From Clostridiaceae bacterium UBA5444 (GTDB lineage Bacteria > Bacillota > Clostridia > Clostridiales > Oxobacteraceae): a DNA stretch of 31,633 nucleotides. The notes under the pieces were generated by a model. The model was not told where the DNA came from. It made no database searches and worked only from the letters and a program-made list of their open reading frames with translations. Position numbers and translations under genes: made by a program. The DNA lies in contig DIRE01000086.1 in NCBI GenBank assembly GCA_002426575.1, positions 1-31,633 on the forward strand, written 5' to 3'. How positions within the stretch are numbered: the stretch's first letter is position 1; every line of letters begins with the position of its first letter. Of this stretch, positions 1 through 9,201 are shown piece after piece.

Positions 1-56
1 AGAGCATTCGGTTCATACCCGGAGGGTCGTAGGTTCGAGTCCCACCGCCGCTACCA
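1..56 (+). tRNA. tRNA-Met (CAU), 3' part only
   Basis: The first bases are the anticodon arm, variable loop, T arm and acceptor 3' strand of a tRNA ending in CCA at 54-56. The anticodon CAT is at 14-16, followed by A, and the T arm GGTTCGAGTCC is at 32-42. The 5' acceptor strand and D arm lie before the window. Initiator, elongator or lysidine-modified Ile2 identity cannot be decided from this part alone; elongator Met is the simplest reading. A tRNA just upstream of spoIIE is common in clostridia. Confidence 0.9.
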
Positions 57-66
57 TAATGAATAT

Positions 67-108
67 AAACCAGTTCTAAACTATAATTATTTGGAACTGG
101 TTTTTTTA
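67..108 (+). terminator. Rho-independent terminator of the tRNA unit
   Basis: A perfect 10-bp stem, AAACCAGTTC (67-76) with GAACTGGTTT (94-103), runs straight into a T tract to 108. It separates the tRNA transcript from spoIIE. Confidence 0.85.
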
Positions 109-195
109 TTGTCTAAATTTGTGATCCATGGTCGTATAATTTTAAATATGTGAGCCATTATAATGACAAAAATTACCATACTATAGTGATATAAT
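108..195 (+). promoter_or_regulatory. Candidate Spo0A-type promoter of spoIIE
   Basis: ATGACA (163-168) and TATAAT (190-195) are separated by 21 bases. That overlong spacer is the known peculiarity of the Bacillus subtilis spoIIE promoter, which Spo0A~P activates from boxes overlapping the -35 region. Imperfect matches to the 0A box (TTTGTCGAA) lie at 108-116 (ATTGTCTAA), around 128-136 (ATGGTCGTA), and on the minus strand across the -35 (core TTTGTC). Each match is degenerate in AT-rich sequence, so this is inference supported mainly by the combination. Confidence 0.35.
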
Positions 196-227
196 AACCA
201 TACTCTGTATAAATAGGGGTGGTTATT

Positions 228-2642
228 ATGGATTCAACATTAAAACATGAAAGTACAGCGTTTAAAGGAAAAGGCAAAACCATTTTTAGAGATATAAAGA
301 TAAAGCCTATTAAAAATGGGTATTTAGTAAAGCTTATGGCTATTGGATTTATAATGGGGAGGGTAATTATACTAGACACATTAACTCCCTTTGGGGTGGC
401 ATTTTTAATGGCCATTATACCTAAAAACAAATTAAAGTACATAGCCTTAATTGGGACAAGCATTGCTCTAGGTTCTATTACGAGGATTAATGGGATCTAT
501 AGCATAATGCTTATATTATCTTTAATATCACTTGTTATATTTACATGGACTTTTAAGCTAAACAAGAAGAGCTCAGCTTTAAGGATAGGGGAGATTGGCT
601 TTTTAACAAGCTTTTTTATATCTATTACAGTGAGCTTTTATAGCAATAATACATTCATATTGTATGATACATTGTTAGGCCTTTTCAATTCAGCTATTAT
701 TATATCTTTATATTATATATTTAGATATTGCATCCCAGTACTTGAAAAACAAAGCCTATATAATGCCTACTCTAAAGTGTCTAGAAAGTTTTTATCTAAT
801 GAGGAGTTTATATGTATTTCAATAATATGGGGTCTAATAATATCTGGTATGTCAGACCTTTATATATTTGGGTTATCAGTTAAATTGGTCTTGTCAGTAT
901 TTTTAATAGCTACAGTAGCTTATGGCAGGGGGGCTGGTATAGGCACTGCTTTAGGAACTACCATAGGGCTCATATCTGGCATTTCATCTAATCAGGCTCC
1001 AATTATAATAGGCACATTTGCATTTTGTGGACTTTTATGCGGCGTATTTAGAGAGGCTGGTAAATTAGCTTCAAGCCTTGGGTTTATTGCTGCTGATGTT
1101 ATAATGATGTTTTATCTTGGTGCTAATTATGCTGTACTTGGGGTTAAAGAAACTATTTTGGGAATTATAATATTTAATATATTTCCAAAGTCTATTATAA
1201 AGAGTATGATGCCTTTTGTGGATTATGATACATCAAAGCTTATAGAGCAGCAATCCTACATGGATAGGATTAAGGATATTATACAAGGAAAACTTTCAAA
1301 CACTGTACATGTTTTTGATGAACTTGCAAAAGCATTAAAAGATGGGGGAGAATATAAAGATGACAGCAAAGAATTTAATTTAATGGTTAATTCTGTTGCT
1401 GAAGGGACATGCTCCAATTGTGATGCAAGGGATATATGCTGGGAAAGAAACTTTTATAATACATATAAAAGCCTATACAACCTTCTTGATGCTGTTTACG
1501 AAAATGGAGAAATTGATTTAGATAATATACCAGATAACTTAAAGGATAATTGTATTAAGCCAAATACATTGGTTAAGTATGCTAATCATGTATTTAATGT
1601 GTATAAAATGAATTATAAGTGGAGAAGCAAAATAGAAGATGGCAGAAAAGTGGTCTATGAGCAGCTTAATGGAATAAGCCAAATAATTGAGGAACTGTCA
1701 ATGGATATTTCAAAAGAAGTTAGCTACAAAAAAGATATAGAGGAAGAGGTGGCAGTTGCTCTAGATAAGGAAGGGATAGGATTTATAGATGTTGCAGTAC
1801 GTAAGGGTGATGAGGGAAGGATGGAGGTTGATATATATAAAAGGCCTTGCCTTGGCAGAAGGGAATGTGTAAAAACCATAAGCCCAATTGTATCAAAGGC
1901 AATAAATAAGAGAATGAAAAGAGACTGGTCTTTATGCAATATAAAAAATGATAATAATGTTTGCTGTTTTAAGCTTGTTGAGGAGGTCAACTTTCAAGTA
2001 TCTACAGGCGTTGCACGGTCAATAAAGGATAAAACGAAGGTATCTGGGGACAGCTATTCCTTTATGGAAATTGGCGGAGGCAAGTATATGATAGTTATAA
2101 GCGATGGCATGGGAACTGGGCTTATGGCTGCTAAGGAAAGCGGCACTGCCATAGATTTGCTTGAAAAGTATATGGAGGCGGGGTTTGATAAGTCTACCGC
2201 CCTTAGGGCAATAAACTCTGCCATGGCATTTAAATCACCTGATGATAACTTTGCAACTATTGATATTTGTATAGTAGATTTATATTCAGCGGAGGCTGAG
2301 TTTACTAAAATAGGTGCCGTATCCACGTTTATTAAAAGAAGCAATAATACAATTGAGGAGATAAGCGCAACCACACTTCCAATTGGAATATTAAGCAGTA
2401 TTAATATTGAATCTAAAAAGGTTCAGCTAGAGCACGGGGATATGATAATAATGGTTACAGATGGGGTACAGGAGGCAGGAGGAAAAAGTGGGGGCTGGAT
2501 AAAAAGATTCCTTGAGCAAATAGAAAGCGGAAATCCTAAGCAGGTTGCAGAAGAGTTTCTGCAGAAGGCAAAGGAGAGAGAAAAAGGAGAAGTATACGAT
2601 GATATGACCGTACTTGTATCAAAAATATGGAGAGTTTTATAA
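228..2642 (+). CDS. spoIIE: Stage II sporulation protein E, membrane-bound PP2C-type serine phosphatase
   Basis: SpoIIE dephosphorylates the anti-anti-sigma factor SpoIIAA at the sporulation septum, releasing sigma-F in the forespore. The 804-residue protein has the family layout: a long N-terminal block of hydrophobic segments (roughly residues 30-330), a central region with the cysteine-rich stretch GTCSNCDARDICW, and a C-terminal PP2C phosphatase domain (about 590-804). The metal-binding motifs VSGDSYS, ISDGMGTG and VTDGVQEA are visible in that domain. An in-frame GTG exists at 219, but it lies inside the Shine-Dalgarno sequence AGGGGTGG (214-222). ATG 228 is 5 bases after that sequence and is preferred. 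Length and architecture are normal, with no sign of decay. Confidence 0.95.
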   Translation: MDSTLKHESTAFKGKGKTIFRDIKIKPIKNGYLVKLMAIGFIMGRVIILDTLTPFGVAFLMAIIPKNKLKYIALIGTSIALGSITRINGIYSIMLILSLISLVIFTWTFKLNKKSSALRIGEIGFLTSFFISITVSFYSNNTFILYDTLLGLFNSAIIISLYYIFRYCIPVLEKQSLYNAYSKVSRKFLSNEEFICISIIWGLIISGMSDLYIFGLSVKLVLSVFLIATVAYGRGAGIGTALGTTIGLISGISSNQAPIIIGTFAFCGLLCGVFREAGKLASSLGFIAADVIMMFYLGANYAVLGVKETILGIIIFNIFPKSIIKSMMPFVDYDTSKLIEQQSYMDRIKDIIQGKLSNTVHVFDELAKALKDGGEYKDDSKEFNLMVNSVAEGTCSNCDARDICWERNFYNTYKSLYNLLDAVYENGEIDLDNIPDNLKDNCIKPNTLVKYANHVFNVYKMNYKWRSKIEDGRKVVYEQLNGISQIIEELSMDISKEVSYKKDIEEEVAVALDKEGIGFIDVAVRKGDEGRMEVDIYKRPCLGRRECVKTISPIVSKAINKRMKRDWSLCNIKNDNNVCCFKLVEEVNFQVSTGVARSIKDKTKVSGDSYSFMEIGGGKYMIVISDGMGTGLMAAKESGTAIDLLEKYMEAGFDKSTALRAINSAMAFKSPDDNFATIDICIVDLYSAEAEFTKIGAVSTFIKRSNNTIEEISATTLPIGILSSINIESKKVQLEHGDMIIMVTDGVQEAGGKSGGWIKRFLEQIESGNPKQVAEEFLQKAKEREKGEVYDDMTVLVSKIWRVL

Positions 2643-2679
2643 AAACCTTAGGGAAATTAACTTCCCCTAAGGTTTTTTA
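2641..2679 (+). terminator. Terminator of spoIIE
   Basis: The stem AAAAACCTTAGGG pairs with CCCCTAAGGTTTTTT across a short AT-rich loop, starting at the spoIIE stop codon. It ends in a T run and closes the spoIIE unit. Confidence 0.85.
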
Positions 2680-2700
2680 GGGTATAAAGGTATAAATGTG

Positions 2701-2729
2701 TTTACAAAGATTGCAATAAAATATATCAT
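2701..2729 (+). promoter_or_regulatory. Candidate sigma-A promoter for tilS-hpt
   Basis: TTTACA (2701-2706) and TATCAT (2724-2729) are exactly 17 bases apart, each one base from consensus. They lie between the spoIIE terminator and tilS, where a promoter is needed. Confidence 0.45.
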
Positions 2730-2779
2730 AGTTTATATGTATGAGGTAAGAAGTAAGAGTGAAGAGGTTTGGTGAGAGT

Positions 2780-4204
2780 ATGGATAGTGCAATGGATACT
2801 ATAGAAAAATATAATATGTTGTCTGTGGGGGATAAAGTGGTTGTAGGTGTGTCTGGGGGACCAGACTCTATTGCCTTGCTTTATTTTCTGCATCAAATAA
2901 AAGATAGGTATTCTCTTTCCCTGCATGTAGCTCACTTAAACCATATGTTAAGGGGAGATGAGGCGGATAAAGATACAGAGTATGTTGTTAAGTTTTGCGA
3001 AGGGCTTAATGTGCCTTGTACAGTCAAATATGTAGATATAAAGGAAATGGCAAAGCAAAATGGATTATCTTCTGAAGAAGCAGGCAGAAAAGCAAGATAT
3101 GAATTTTTTAGTGATGTTTTAAAAGAGACTAATGGCCATAAGGTGGCTCTTGCCCACAATCTAAATGATCAGGCTGAAACCATAATCATGAGAATAATGA
3201 GGGGAACAGGCCTTGATGGATTATGCGGTATAAAGCCTTTTAGGGATCATATATACATACGCCCTCTTTTGTATACTAGCAGATGTGAAATAGAGGAATA
3301 CTGTAGTAAGAACAATCTGCTTCCAAGAATAGATAAAACTAATTTAGAGACTATATATACAAGAAACAAGATAAGGCTTGAGCTTATACCCTATATTAAA
3401 GAAAATTTTAATACTAATATAGAAAGCACAATATCTTCAATGACAGATATATTATCTGAAGATAATGATTTTATTGAAGGCTATGCAGATGAAATATACA
3501 ACAAAATTTCTATAAAGAAAGAGAATAAAGTTTTAATAGATATAGATGATATAAATAGGCTTCATGATTCAATTAAAAAAAGAGTTATAAGAAAGGCAAT
3601 AAATGATGTAAAAGGTGATTTAATTTCTATTGAAAGCAAGCATATAGATATTATTATGTCAATAATAGATAGGGCAGAAACAGGTATAGCCATTGATCTT
3701 CCTAAAAACTTAAAAGCAAAGGTCGAATATGGTAAACTAATTATAATAAGGCAGCAAGAGCATAATAAATATAGATTGTTTAGAGATGTATATATTCCTA
3801 GCAGGGTTTATATAGATGAAATTAATTGTATATTTAACTTTAGTATATTAGACTTAAAAGATAACAAAAATATAGATTATAAAAACAAAAATAAAGCTAA
3901 AGACCGGTTTATTAAATATTTTGATTATGATAAAATAAAAGGTAATTTAAGCATAAGGTATAGGAAAGATGGAGATTATATTATACCTCTAGGTATGAGA
4001 GGCAGAAAAAAGCTGAAGGATTATTTTATTGACAAGAAAGTACCAAGAGATAGGAGAGATGAAATCCCTCTTATAGCCTTAGGGCAGGAAATATTATGGA
4101 TAGTTGGTTTTACTATAAATGATAATTATAAAATAGATAATTATACAAACAAAATATTAAAGATAGAGCTAACAGATAATAGACGGGGGGACACAATATG
4201 TTAA
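2780..4204 (+). CDS. tilS: tRNA(Ile)-lysidine synthetase
   Basis: TilS attaches lysine to C34 of the CAU-anticodon tRNA-Ile2 using ATP, switching it from methionine to isoleucine decoding. The N-terminal PP-loop ATP-pyrophosphatase motif SGGPDS is at residues 25-30, followed by the family landmarks HLNHMLRG and HNLNDQAETIIMRIMRGTG. The C-terminal substrate-binding domain ends with the characteristic GRKKLKDYFIDKKVP segment. Two in-frame starts exist: GTG 2759 and ATG 2780. I chose ATG 2780 because the protein then begins near the usual N-terminus and a GGTGAG sequence precedes it, though GTG 2759 cannot be excluded. The product is 474 aa, a normal length. The gene overlaps hpt by 7 bases, so the two are translationally coupled. 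Confidence 0.93.
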   Translation: MDSAMDTIEKYNMLSVGDKVVVGVSGGPDSIALLYFLHQIKDRYSLSLHVAHLNHMLRGDEADKDTEYVVKFCEGLNVPCTVKYVDIKEMAKQNGLSSEEAGRKARYEFFSDVLKETNGHKVALAHNLNDQAETIIMRIMRGTGLDGLCGIKPFRDHIYIRPLLYTSRCEIEEYCSKNNLLPRIDKTNLETIYTRNKIRLELIPYIKENFNTNIESTISSMTDILSEDNDFIEGYADEIYNKISIKKENKVLIDIDDINRLHDSIKKRVIRKAINDVKGDLISIESKHIDIIMSIIDRAETGIAIDLPKNLKAKVEYGKLIIIRQQEHNKYRLFRDVYIPSRVYIDEINCIFNFSILDLKDNKNIDYKNKNKAKDRFIKYFDYDKIKGNLSIRYRKDGDYIIPLGMRGRKKLKDYFIDKKVPRDRRDEIPLIALGQEILWIVGFTINDNYKIDNYTNKILKIELTDNRRGDTIC

Positions 4205-4740
4205 ATGACGTAGAAGAAGTACTAATATCGAGAGAGGAAATAACAAAGAGGATAAAAGAGCTAGGAAAGCAGATTTCAGAGGACTACAAGGATAAGGATT
4301 TAATGCTTATTGGTGTTTTGAAAGGGTCTGTACCTTTTATGGCAGATCTTTTAAAGGAGATTTCAATCTACTGCACAATGGACTTTATGGCAGTATCAAG
4401 TTATGGAAGTTCAACAAAATCTTCAGGGGTTGTAAGGATATTAAAAGACCTTGATTCTAGTATAGAAAATAAGGATATACTTATTGTAGAGGATATAATA
4501 GATACTGGTCATACATTAAAGTATCTAATAGAAAATTTAAGGTCTAGAAATCCTAAAAGCATAAAAGTATCTTGCCTTCTTGATAAACCTGATAGGAGAG
4601 AGGTTGAACTTGATATAGATTATGTAGGGTTTAAGATACCAGATGCATTTGTAATAGGCTATGGCCTTGATTATGCAGAAAGGTACAGAAACCTTCCTTT
4701 TATAGGAGTGCTAAAAAGAGAAGTTTACCAAACTGAGTAA
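4198..4740 (+). CDS. hpt: Hypoxanthine (guanine) phosphoribosyltransferase
   Basis: This purine-salvage enzyme transfers phosphoribose from PRPP to hypoxanthine or guanine in the cytoplasm. The 180-aa protein carries the PRPP-binding signature VEDIIDTGHT at residues 97-106. It also has the early LIGVLKGSVPFMADL segment and the DFMAVSSYGSST flexible-loop region typical of bacterial HPRT. The start ATG 4198 overlaps the end of tilS and is preceded by a G-rich ribosome-binding site (GGGGGG, 4185-4190). The tilS-hpt-ftsH order is conserved in Firmicutes and supports the assignment. Confidence 0.95.
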   Translation: MLNDVEEVLISREEITKRIKELGKQISEDYKDKDLMLIGVLKGSVPFMADLLKEISIYCTMDFMAVSSYGSSTKSSGVVRILKDLDSSIENKDILIVEDIIDTGHTLKYLIENLRSRNPKSIKVSCLLDKPDRREVELDIDYVGFKIPDAFVIGYGLDYAERYRNLPFIGVLKREVYQTE

Positions 4741-4746
4741 GAATTA

Positions 4747-4775
4747 TTGTAATTGAATAATCATTATGTTAAAAT
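4747..4775 (+). promoter_or_regulatory. Candidate sigma-A promoter for ftsH
   Basis: TTGTAA (4747-4752) and TAAAAT (4770-4775), spacer 17, lie in the 78-base gap between hpt and ftsH. This would allow ftsH to be expressed separately from tilS-hpt. Confidence 0.4.
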
Positions 4776-4818
4776 AGTTAAATGTAAAAGAAGCCGTATT
4801 TAGAGAGGGGGATCATAG

Positions 4819-6639
4819 ATGAAGAAGATATTTCGTAGTACTGGTTTGTGGATATTGATAATCCTTGTTATATTTTTCGCTACAACAGTATTAAATGGCA
4901 GTGGAAAGCCAAAGAAAGAAATTATATATAGTGATCTTGTTTATAATATAAAACAAAGACAAGTAGACAAAATTGAAATATATGAAAATAAAGTAAATGG
5001 TACAATGAAAAATGGAGAGCAGTTTACAGTTACCACCTTAGATGGCAGAGATGTTTATAAAGAGGTTATGCAGCTTAAAGCTCAGTATAATATATCAGAT
5101 CAGGAGCTAAAGGTCGCGCAGATACCAACACAGCCTTTGCCGTTTTGGGTTACGATGCTGCCTACAGCGCTCATACTAATACTCATTATGGTGTTTTGGT
5201 TTGCGTTCCTCCAACAGTCCCAAGGAGGAAATGGGGGACGGGGGGTCATGTCGTTTGGAAAGAGCAAAGCACGTATGGTTACTAGTGATAAAAAGAAGGT
5301 AACATTTGATGACGTAGCAGGTGCAGATGAAGAAAAAGCAGAACTTGCAGAAATAGTCGACTTTTTAAAGCAGCCAAGAAAGTATATTGAACTTGGTGCT
5401 AGAATACCAAGAGGAGTACTACTTGTTGGACCTCCTGGAACTGGTAAGACCCTTCTTGCAAAAGCTGTTGCCGGAGAAGCTGGAGTTCCTTTCTTTAGCA
5501 TAAGTGGTTCTGACTTTGTTGAAATGTTTGTAGGTGTTGGAGCATCAAGGGTTAGGGATTTATTTGAACAGGCAAAGAAGAATTCACCAAGTATTGTTTT
5601 TATAGATGAGATAGATGCAGTAGGAAGACAAAGAGGAGCAGGTCTTGGCGGCGGCCATGATGAGAGAGAGCAGACATTAAATCAGCTGCTTGTTGAGATG
5701 GATGGGTTTGGAGTAAATGAAGGTGTAATAATTATTGCAGCAACAAACAGACCTGATGTACTAGATCCTGCACTTTTAAGACCTGGAAGATTTGATAGAC
5801 AGGTATTTGTTGGGGTACCAGATATTAAGGGAAGAGAAGCCATATTAAAAGTTCATTCAAAAGGTAAACCTCTTGGAGAAGATGTTGATTTATTAACCCT
5901 TGCTAAGAGGACACCAGGCTTTACTGGTGCAGACCTTGAGAACTTAACAAATGAAGCCGCACTTCTTTCTGTTAGGAAAGCCAAGAAAGAGATAGGAATG
6001 CAGGAGCTTGAAGAATCAATTACAAGGGTTATTGCAGGCCCTGAGAAGAAGAGCAGAGTAATGAACGAGAAGGAAAGAAGACTTACTGCTTTCCATGAGG
6101 CTGGTCATGCAGTTGTAATGAAGCTGCTTCCAAACTCTGACCCTGTTCATCAGGTAAGCATAATCCCAAGAGGAAGAGCTGGAGGATATACTTTATCACT
6201 TCCAGAGGAAGATAAGCATTATGCATCAAAGTCTGAAATAAACCAAGAGATTATAGGGCTACTTGGAGGACGTGCAGCTGAAAAGATAGTTTTAAATGAT
6301 ATAAGCACTGGAGCAAGTAATGATATAGAAAGAGCAACAGGACTTGCACGAAAGATGGTAACCGAATATGGTATGAGTGACAGGTTAGGTCCTATGACAT
6401 TTGGAAGTGCACATGATGAGGTATTCTTAGGACGTGACTTTACAAGAAGCAGGAACTATAGTGAAGGTGTTGCCTCTGAAATAGATACTGAAATAAGAAG
6501 TATTATAGAGGCTGCTTATGAAAGGGCTGAGACTCTGCTTAAAGATAATAGAGATAAACTAAATAGGGTTGCCGAAGCTTTACTTGAAAAAGAAAAGCTA
6601 GAAGCAGATGAACTCGAAGAGTTATTTAGTATGGCATAA
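4819..6639 (+). CDS. ftsH: ATP-dependent zinc metalloprotease FtsH
   Basis: FtsH is a membrane-anchored AAA+ protease that degrades misfolded membrane proteins and selected regulators. The 606-aa protein has two N-terminal membrane segments (about residues 9-26 and 110-132) flanking an extracytoplasmic domain. The AAA module follows with Walker A GPPGTGKT at 204-211, Walker B IVFIDEIDAVG and the second region of homology ATNRPDVLDPALLRPGRFD. The M41 peptidase site HEAGH is at 426-430. A strong AGAGAGGGGG ribosome-binding site precedes ATG 4819. All catalytic residues are present. Confidence 0.97.
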   Translation: MKKIFRSTGLWILIILVIFFATTVLNGSGKPKKEIIYSDLVYNIKQRQVDKIEIYENKVNGTMKNGEQFTVTTLDGRDVYKEVMQLKAQYNISDQELKVAQIPTQPLPFWVTMLPTALILILIMVFWFAFLQQSQGGNGGRGVMSFGKSKARMVTSDKKKVTFDDVAGADEEKAELAEIVDFLKQPRKYIELGARIPRGVLLVGPPGTGKTLLAKAVAGEAGVPFFSISGSDFVEMFVGVGASRVRDLFEQAKKNSPSIVFIDEIDAVGRQRGAGLGGGHDEREQTLNQLLVEMDGFGVNEGVIIIAATNRPDVLDPALLRPGRFDRQVFVGVPDIKGREAILKVHSKGKPLGEDVDLLTLAKRTPGFTGADLENLTNEAALLSVRKAKKEIGMQELEESITRVIAGPEKKSRVMNEKERRLTAFHEAGHAVVMKLLPNSDPVHQVSIIPRGRAGGYTLSLPEEDKHYASKSEINQEIIGLLGGRAAEKIVLNDISTGASNDIERATGLARKMVTEYGMSDRLGPMTFGSAHDEVFLGRDFTRSRNYSEGVASEIDTEIRSIIEAAYERAETLLKDNRDKLNRVAEALLEKEKLEADELEELFSMA

Positions 6640-6670
6640 AAACTGCGGCTTAGCCGCAGCTTTTTTATTT
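6640..6670 (+). terminator. Terminator of ftsH
   Basis: The stem CTGCGGCT/AGCCGCAG (6643-6650 with 6652-6659) is followed by a T-rich tail. It separates ftsH from the hut operon. Confidence 0.9.
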
Positions 6671-6749
6671 TTATATTATAAAAAATATACTATACTGATA
6701 ATGCGAAAAAAGGTAAAATGGGGTAAACTTAAAGTAGGAGGTGTTTTTT

Positions 6750-7136
6750 ATGGATATAAAATTAGGTTCATCTTACACTGTAGAGGCGAATGTTAATAAA
6801 GAAGATACTGCTTTAGCTCAAGGAAGCGGAGAGATTGAAGTTTTTGCTACTCCTAGACTTGTATCTATTATGGAGAAGGCGGCAGTGAATGCTGTTTCAC
6901 CTTATATTGATGAAGGGTATACAACTGTAGGTACAAGGATAGATATAAAGCATATTGCGGCAACACCAATTGGAATGAAGGCTAAGGCATATGCTGAGCT
7001 TTTAGAGGTTGATGGAAAAAGACTTGTATTTAAGGTTGAGGCATTTGATGAGGTAGAAAAAATAGGAGAAGGAATTCACGAAAGATACATAGTGAATATA
7101 GATAGATTTTTAAATAAAGCTAAATGTAAATTATAA
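6750..7136 (+). CDS. FlK-like hot-dog acyl-CoA thioesterase
   Basis: This small (128 aa) single-domain hot-dog thioesterase resembles the fluoroacetyl-CoA thioesterase FlK group. The three residues that form the FlK catalytic site have counterparts here: Thr34 in FATPRLV, Glu42 in SIMEKA and His68 in IKHIAATPIG. The natural substrate is unknown; the fold predicts hydrolysis of a short acyl-CoA, and fluoroacetate resistance should not be assumed. The start ATG 6750 follows TAGGAGGTG (6735-6743); the GTG at 6741 is inside that site. The gene is 25 bases from hutU on the same strand with no terminator between, so it is probably the first gene of the histidine operon. Its role there is not obvious. 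Confidence 0.85.
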   Translation: MDIKLGSSYTVEANVNKEDTALAQGSGEIEVFATPRLVSIMEKAAVNAVSPYIDEGYTTVGTRIDIKHIAATPIGMKAKAYAELLEVDGKRLVFKVEAFDEVEKIGEGIHERYIVNIDRFLNKAKCKL

Positions 7137-7161
7137 ATTATATATTCTGGAGGTGTTTTTT

Positions 7162-9201
7162 GTGTATAGCAATATAGATATTTCAGATTCAATGACGGTT
7201 AAGCTTGACAATGAATATTTAGAGATGCCAGAGTTTGTAAAAGGTATAAGAAGGGCGCCAGATAGGGGATTTACTTTAAATAAGTCCCAAACGGTTACAG
7301 CTTTATTAAATTCTCTTCGCTATGTACCTGAGGAACTACATGAAAGATTAGCACCAGAGTTTTTGGAAGAGCTTAAAACAAGAGGAAGGATATATGGCTA
7401 TAGATTTAGACCTGAAGGAAATATTAAGGCAAAGCCAATTGATGAGTATAAGGGAAATTGTATAGAGGGCAAGGCATTTCAGGTTATGATGGACAATAAT
7501 CTTGATTTTGACGTGGCACTATATCCTTATGAGCTTGTAACCTATGGAGAGACTGGGCAGGTATGCCAAAACTGGATGCAGTATAGGCTTATAAAAAAGT
7601 ATCTTGAAATAATGACTGAGAATCAAACGCTTGTTGTTGAATCAGGACACCCTTTAGGACTGTTTAAGTCAAGGCCTGAGTCACCAAGGGTTATTATTAC
7701 CAATGCCCTTATGGTAGGAATGTTTGATAATTATAAAGATTGGCATGTGGCAGAGCAGATGGGTGTTGCAAATTATGGTCAGATGACTGCTGGTGGGTGG
7801 ATGTATATAGGGCCTCAAGGAATTGTTCATGGAACATTTAATACAATAATAAATGCTGGAAGATTAAAGCTTGGAATAGGGCCAAATGAAGATTTAAGGG
7901 GCCATTTATTTGTTTCATCAGGTCTTGGGGGCATGAGTGGAGCACAGCCAAAGGCAGTTGAGATTGCAAATGGAGTTGGCATATTTGCAGAGGTTGATTA
8001 TTCAAGAATAAAAACAAGGCTTGATCAAGGCTGGGTAAGCATGGTTACAGAAAGCATTGAAGAGGCTGTATCTGTTGCCTTAGATTATGTCAAAAGACGT
8101 GAGACCATATCTATTGCATATCATGGGAATATAGTTGACCTGCTCCAGTATGCAGTTGATAATAATATAAAAATAGAGCTTCTAACTGATCAAACATCAT
8201 GTCATGCTGCATATGATGGAGGGTACTGTCCTTTCGGTATTACATTTGAAGAAAGGACTGAACTTTTAAAAAGTAATAGGGAAAAATTCGCACATCTTGT
8301 GGACAAATCTTTGAGGCGTCATTTTGAACTTATAAAGACACTAGTTAGCAGGGGAACATACTTTTTCGATTATGGAAATAGCTTTATGAAGGCTGTATTT
8401 GATGCTGGAGTTAAAGAGATATCCAAAAACGGGGTTGATGAGAAGGATGGATTTATATTCCCATCTTATGTTGAGGATATAATGGGACCAGAGCTTTTCG
8501 ATTATGGGTATGGGCCTTTTAGATGGGTTGCATTAAGCGGAAAAAGAGAGGATTTACTTAAAACAGATCATGCTGCAATGGAATGTATAGACCCAAATAG
8601 AAGGGGACAGGATAGGGATAACTATATTTGGATTAGAGATGCAGACAAAAATAATCTTGTAGTTGGAACACAGGCTAGGATACTATACCAAGATGCAGGC
8701 GGAAGGGTTAGGATAGCACTTAAATTCAACGAGATGGTTAGAAATGGAGAAATAGGGCCTATTATGATTGGAAGGGATCATCATGATGTAAGCGGAACTG
8801 ATTCCCCATTTAGAGAGACTTCAAATATAAAGGATGGAAGCAATGTAATGGCAGACATGGCTGTTCAATGCTTTGCTGGGAATGCAGCTCGTGGAGTGAG
8901 CCTTGCAGCACTTCATAATGGCGGAGGAGTAGGAATAGGCAAGGCAATAAACGGGGGTTTTGGACTAGTACTTGATGGAAGTAAAAGGGTTGACGAGGTA
9001 ATAAAGTCAGCATTAAATTGGGATGTAATGGGAGGAGTTGCAAGGAGAGCTTGGGCTAGGAATAAAAATTCTATATCTGTTGGACTAGAGTATAATGGTG
9101 AAAATAAAGAAGACTCTCAAATAACACTGCCATATATTCCAAAGGAAGGGTTTGTTGAAAAACTAGTGAACGATAACTTTAAAGGAGGGCAGGGACAATA
9201 A
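7162..9201 (+). CDS. hutU: Urocanate hydratase (urocanase), long form
   Basis: Urocanase adds water to urocanate to give 4-imidazolone-5-propionate, using tightly bound NAD+. Recognisable segments are YGQMTAGGWMYIGPQG, SSGLGGMSGAQPKAVEIA (dinucleotide-binding loop), LLTDQTSCHAAYDGGY and GRDHHDVSGTDSPFRETSN. At 679 aa it is longer than the roughly 555-aa proteobacterial enzymes and matches the long form found in Firmicutes and other anaerobes. I placed the start at GTG 7162, six bases after the ribosome-binding site GGAGGTG (7149-7155); an upstream in-frame GTG at 7153 is part of that site. The stop overlaps the ftcD start by one base (TAATG), indicating coupled translation. Confidence 0.94.
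   Translation: MYSNIDISDSMTVKLDNEYLEMPEFVKGIRRAPDRGFTLNKSQTVTALLNSLRYVPEELHERLAPEFLEELKTRGRIYGYRFRPEGNIKAKPIDEYKGNCIEGKAFQVMMDNNLDFDVALYPYELVTYGETGQVCQNWMQYRLIKKYLEIMTENQTLVVESGHPLGLFKSRPESPRVIITNALMVGMFDNYKDWHVAEQMGVANYGQMTAGGWMYIGPQGIVHGTFNTIINAGRLKLGIGPNEDLRGHLFVSSGLGGMSGAQPKAVEIANGVGIFAEVDYSRIKTRLDQGWVSMVTESIEEAVSVALDYVKRRETISIAYHGNIVDLLQYAVDNNIKIELLTDQTSCHAAYDGGYCPFGITFEERTELLKSNREKFAHLVDKSLRRHFELIKTLVSRGTYFFDYGNSFMKAVFDAGVKEISKNGVDEKDGFIFPSYVEDIMGPELFDYGYGPFRWVALSGKREDLLKTDHAAMECIDPNRRGQDRDNYIWIRDADKNNLVVGTQARILYQDAGGRVRIALKFNEMVRNGEIGPIMIGRDHHDVSGTDSPFRETSNIKDGSNVMADMAVQCFAGNAARGVSLAALHNGGGVGIGKAINGGFGLVLDGSKRVDEVIKSALNWDVMGGVARRAWARNKNSISVGLEYNGENKEDSQITLPYIPKEGFVEKLVNDNFKGGQGQ

Noticed and set aside
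5100..5501. Long minus-strand ORF inside ftsH
   Set aside because: It is a shadow of the conserved FtsH frame and has low-complexity Ser/Pro composition.
6608..6796. 62-residue plus-strand ORF across the ftsH end
   Set aside because: It overlaps the ftsH terminator and the thioesterase start, has no ribosome-binding site and no recognisable sequence.
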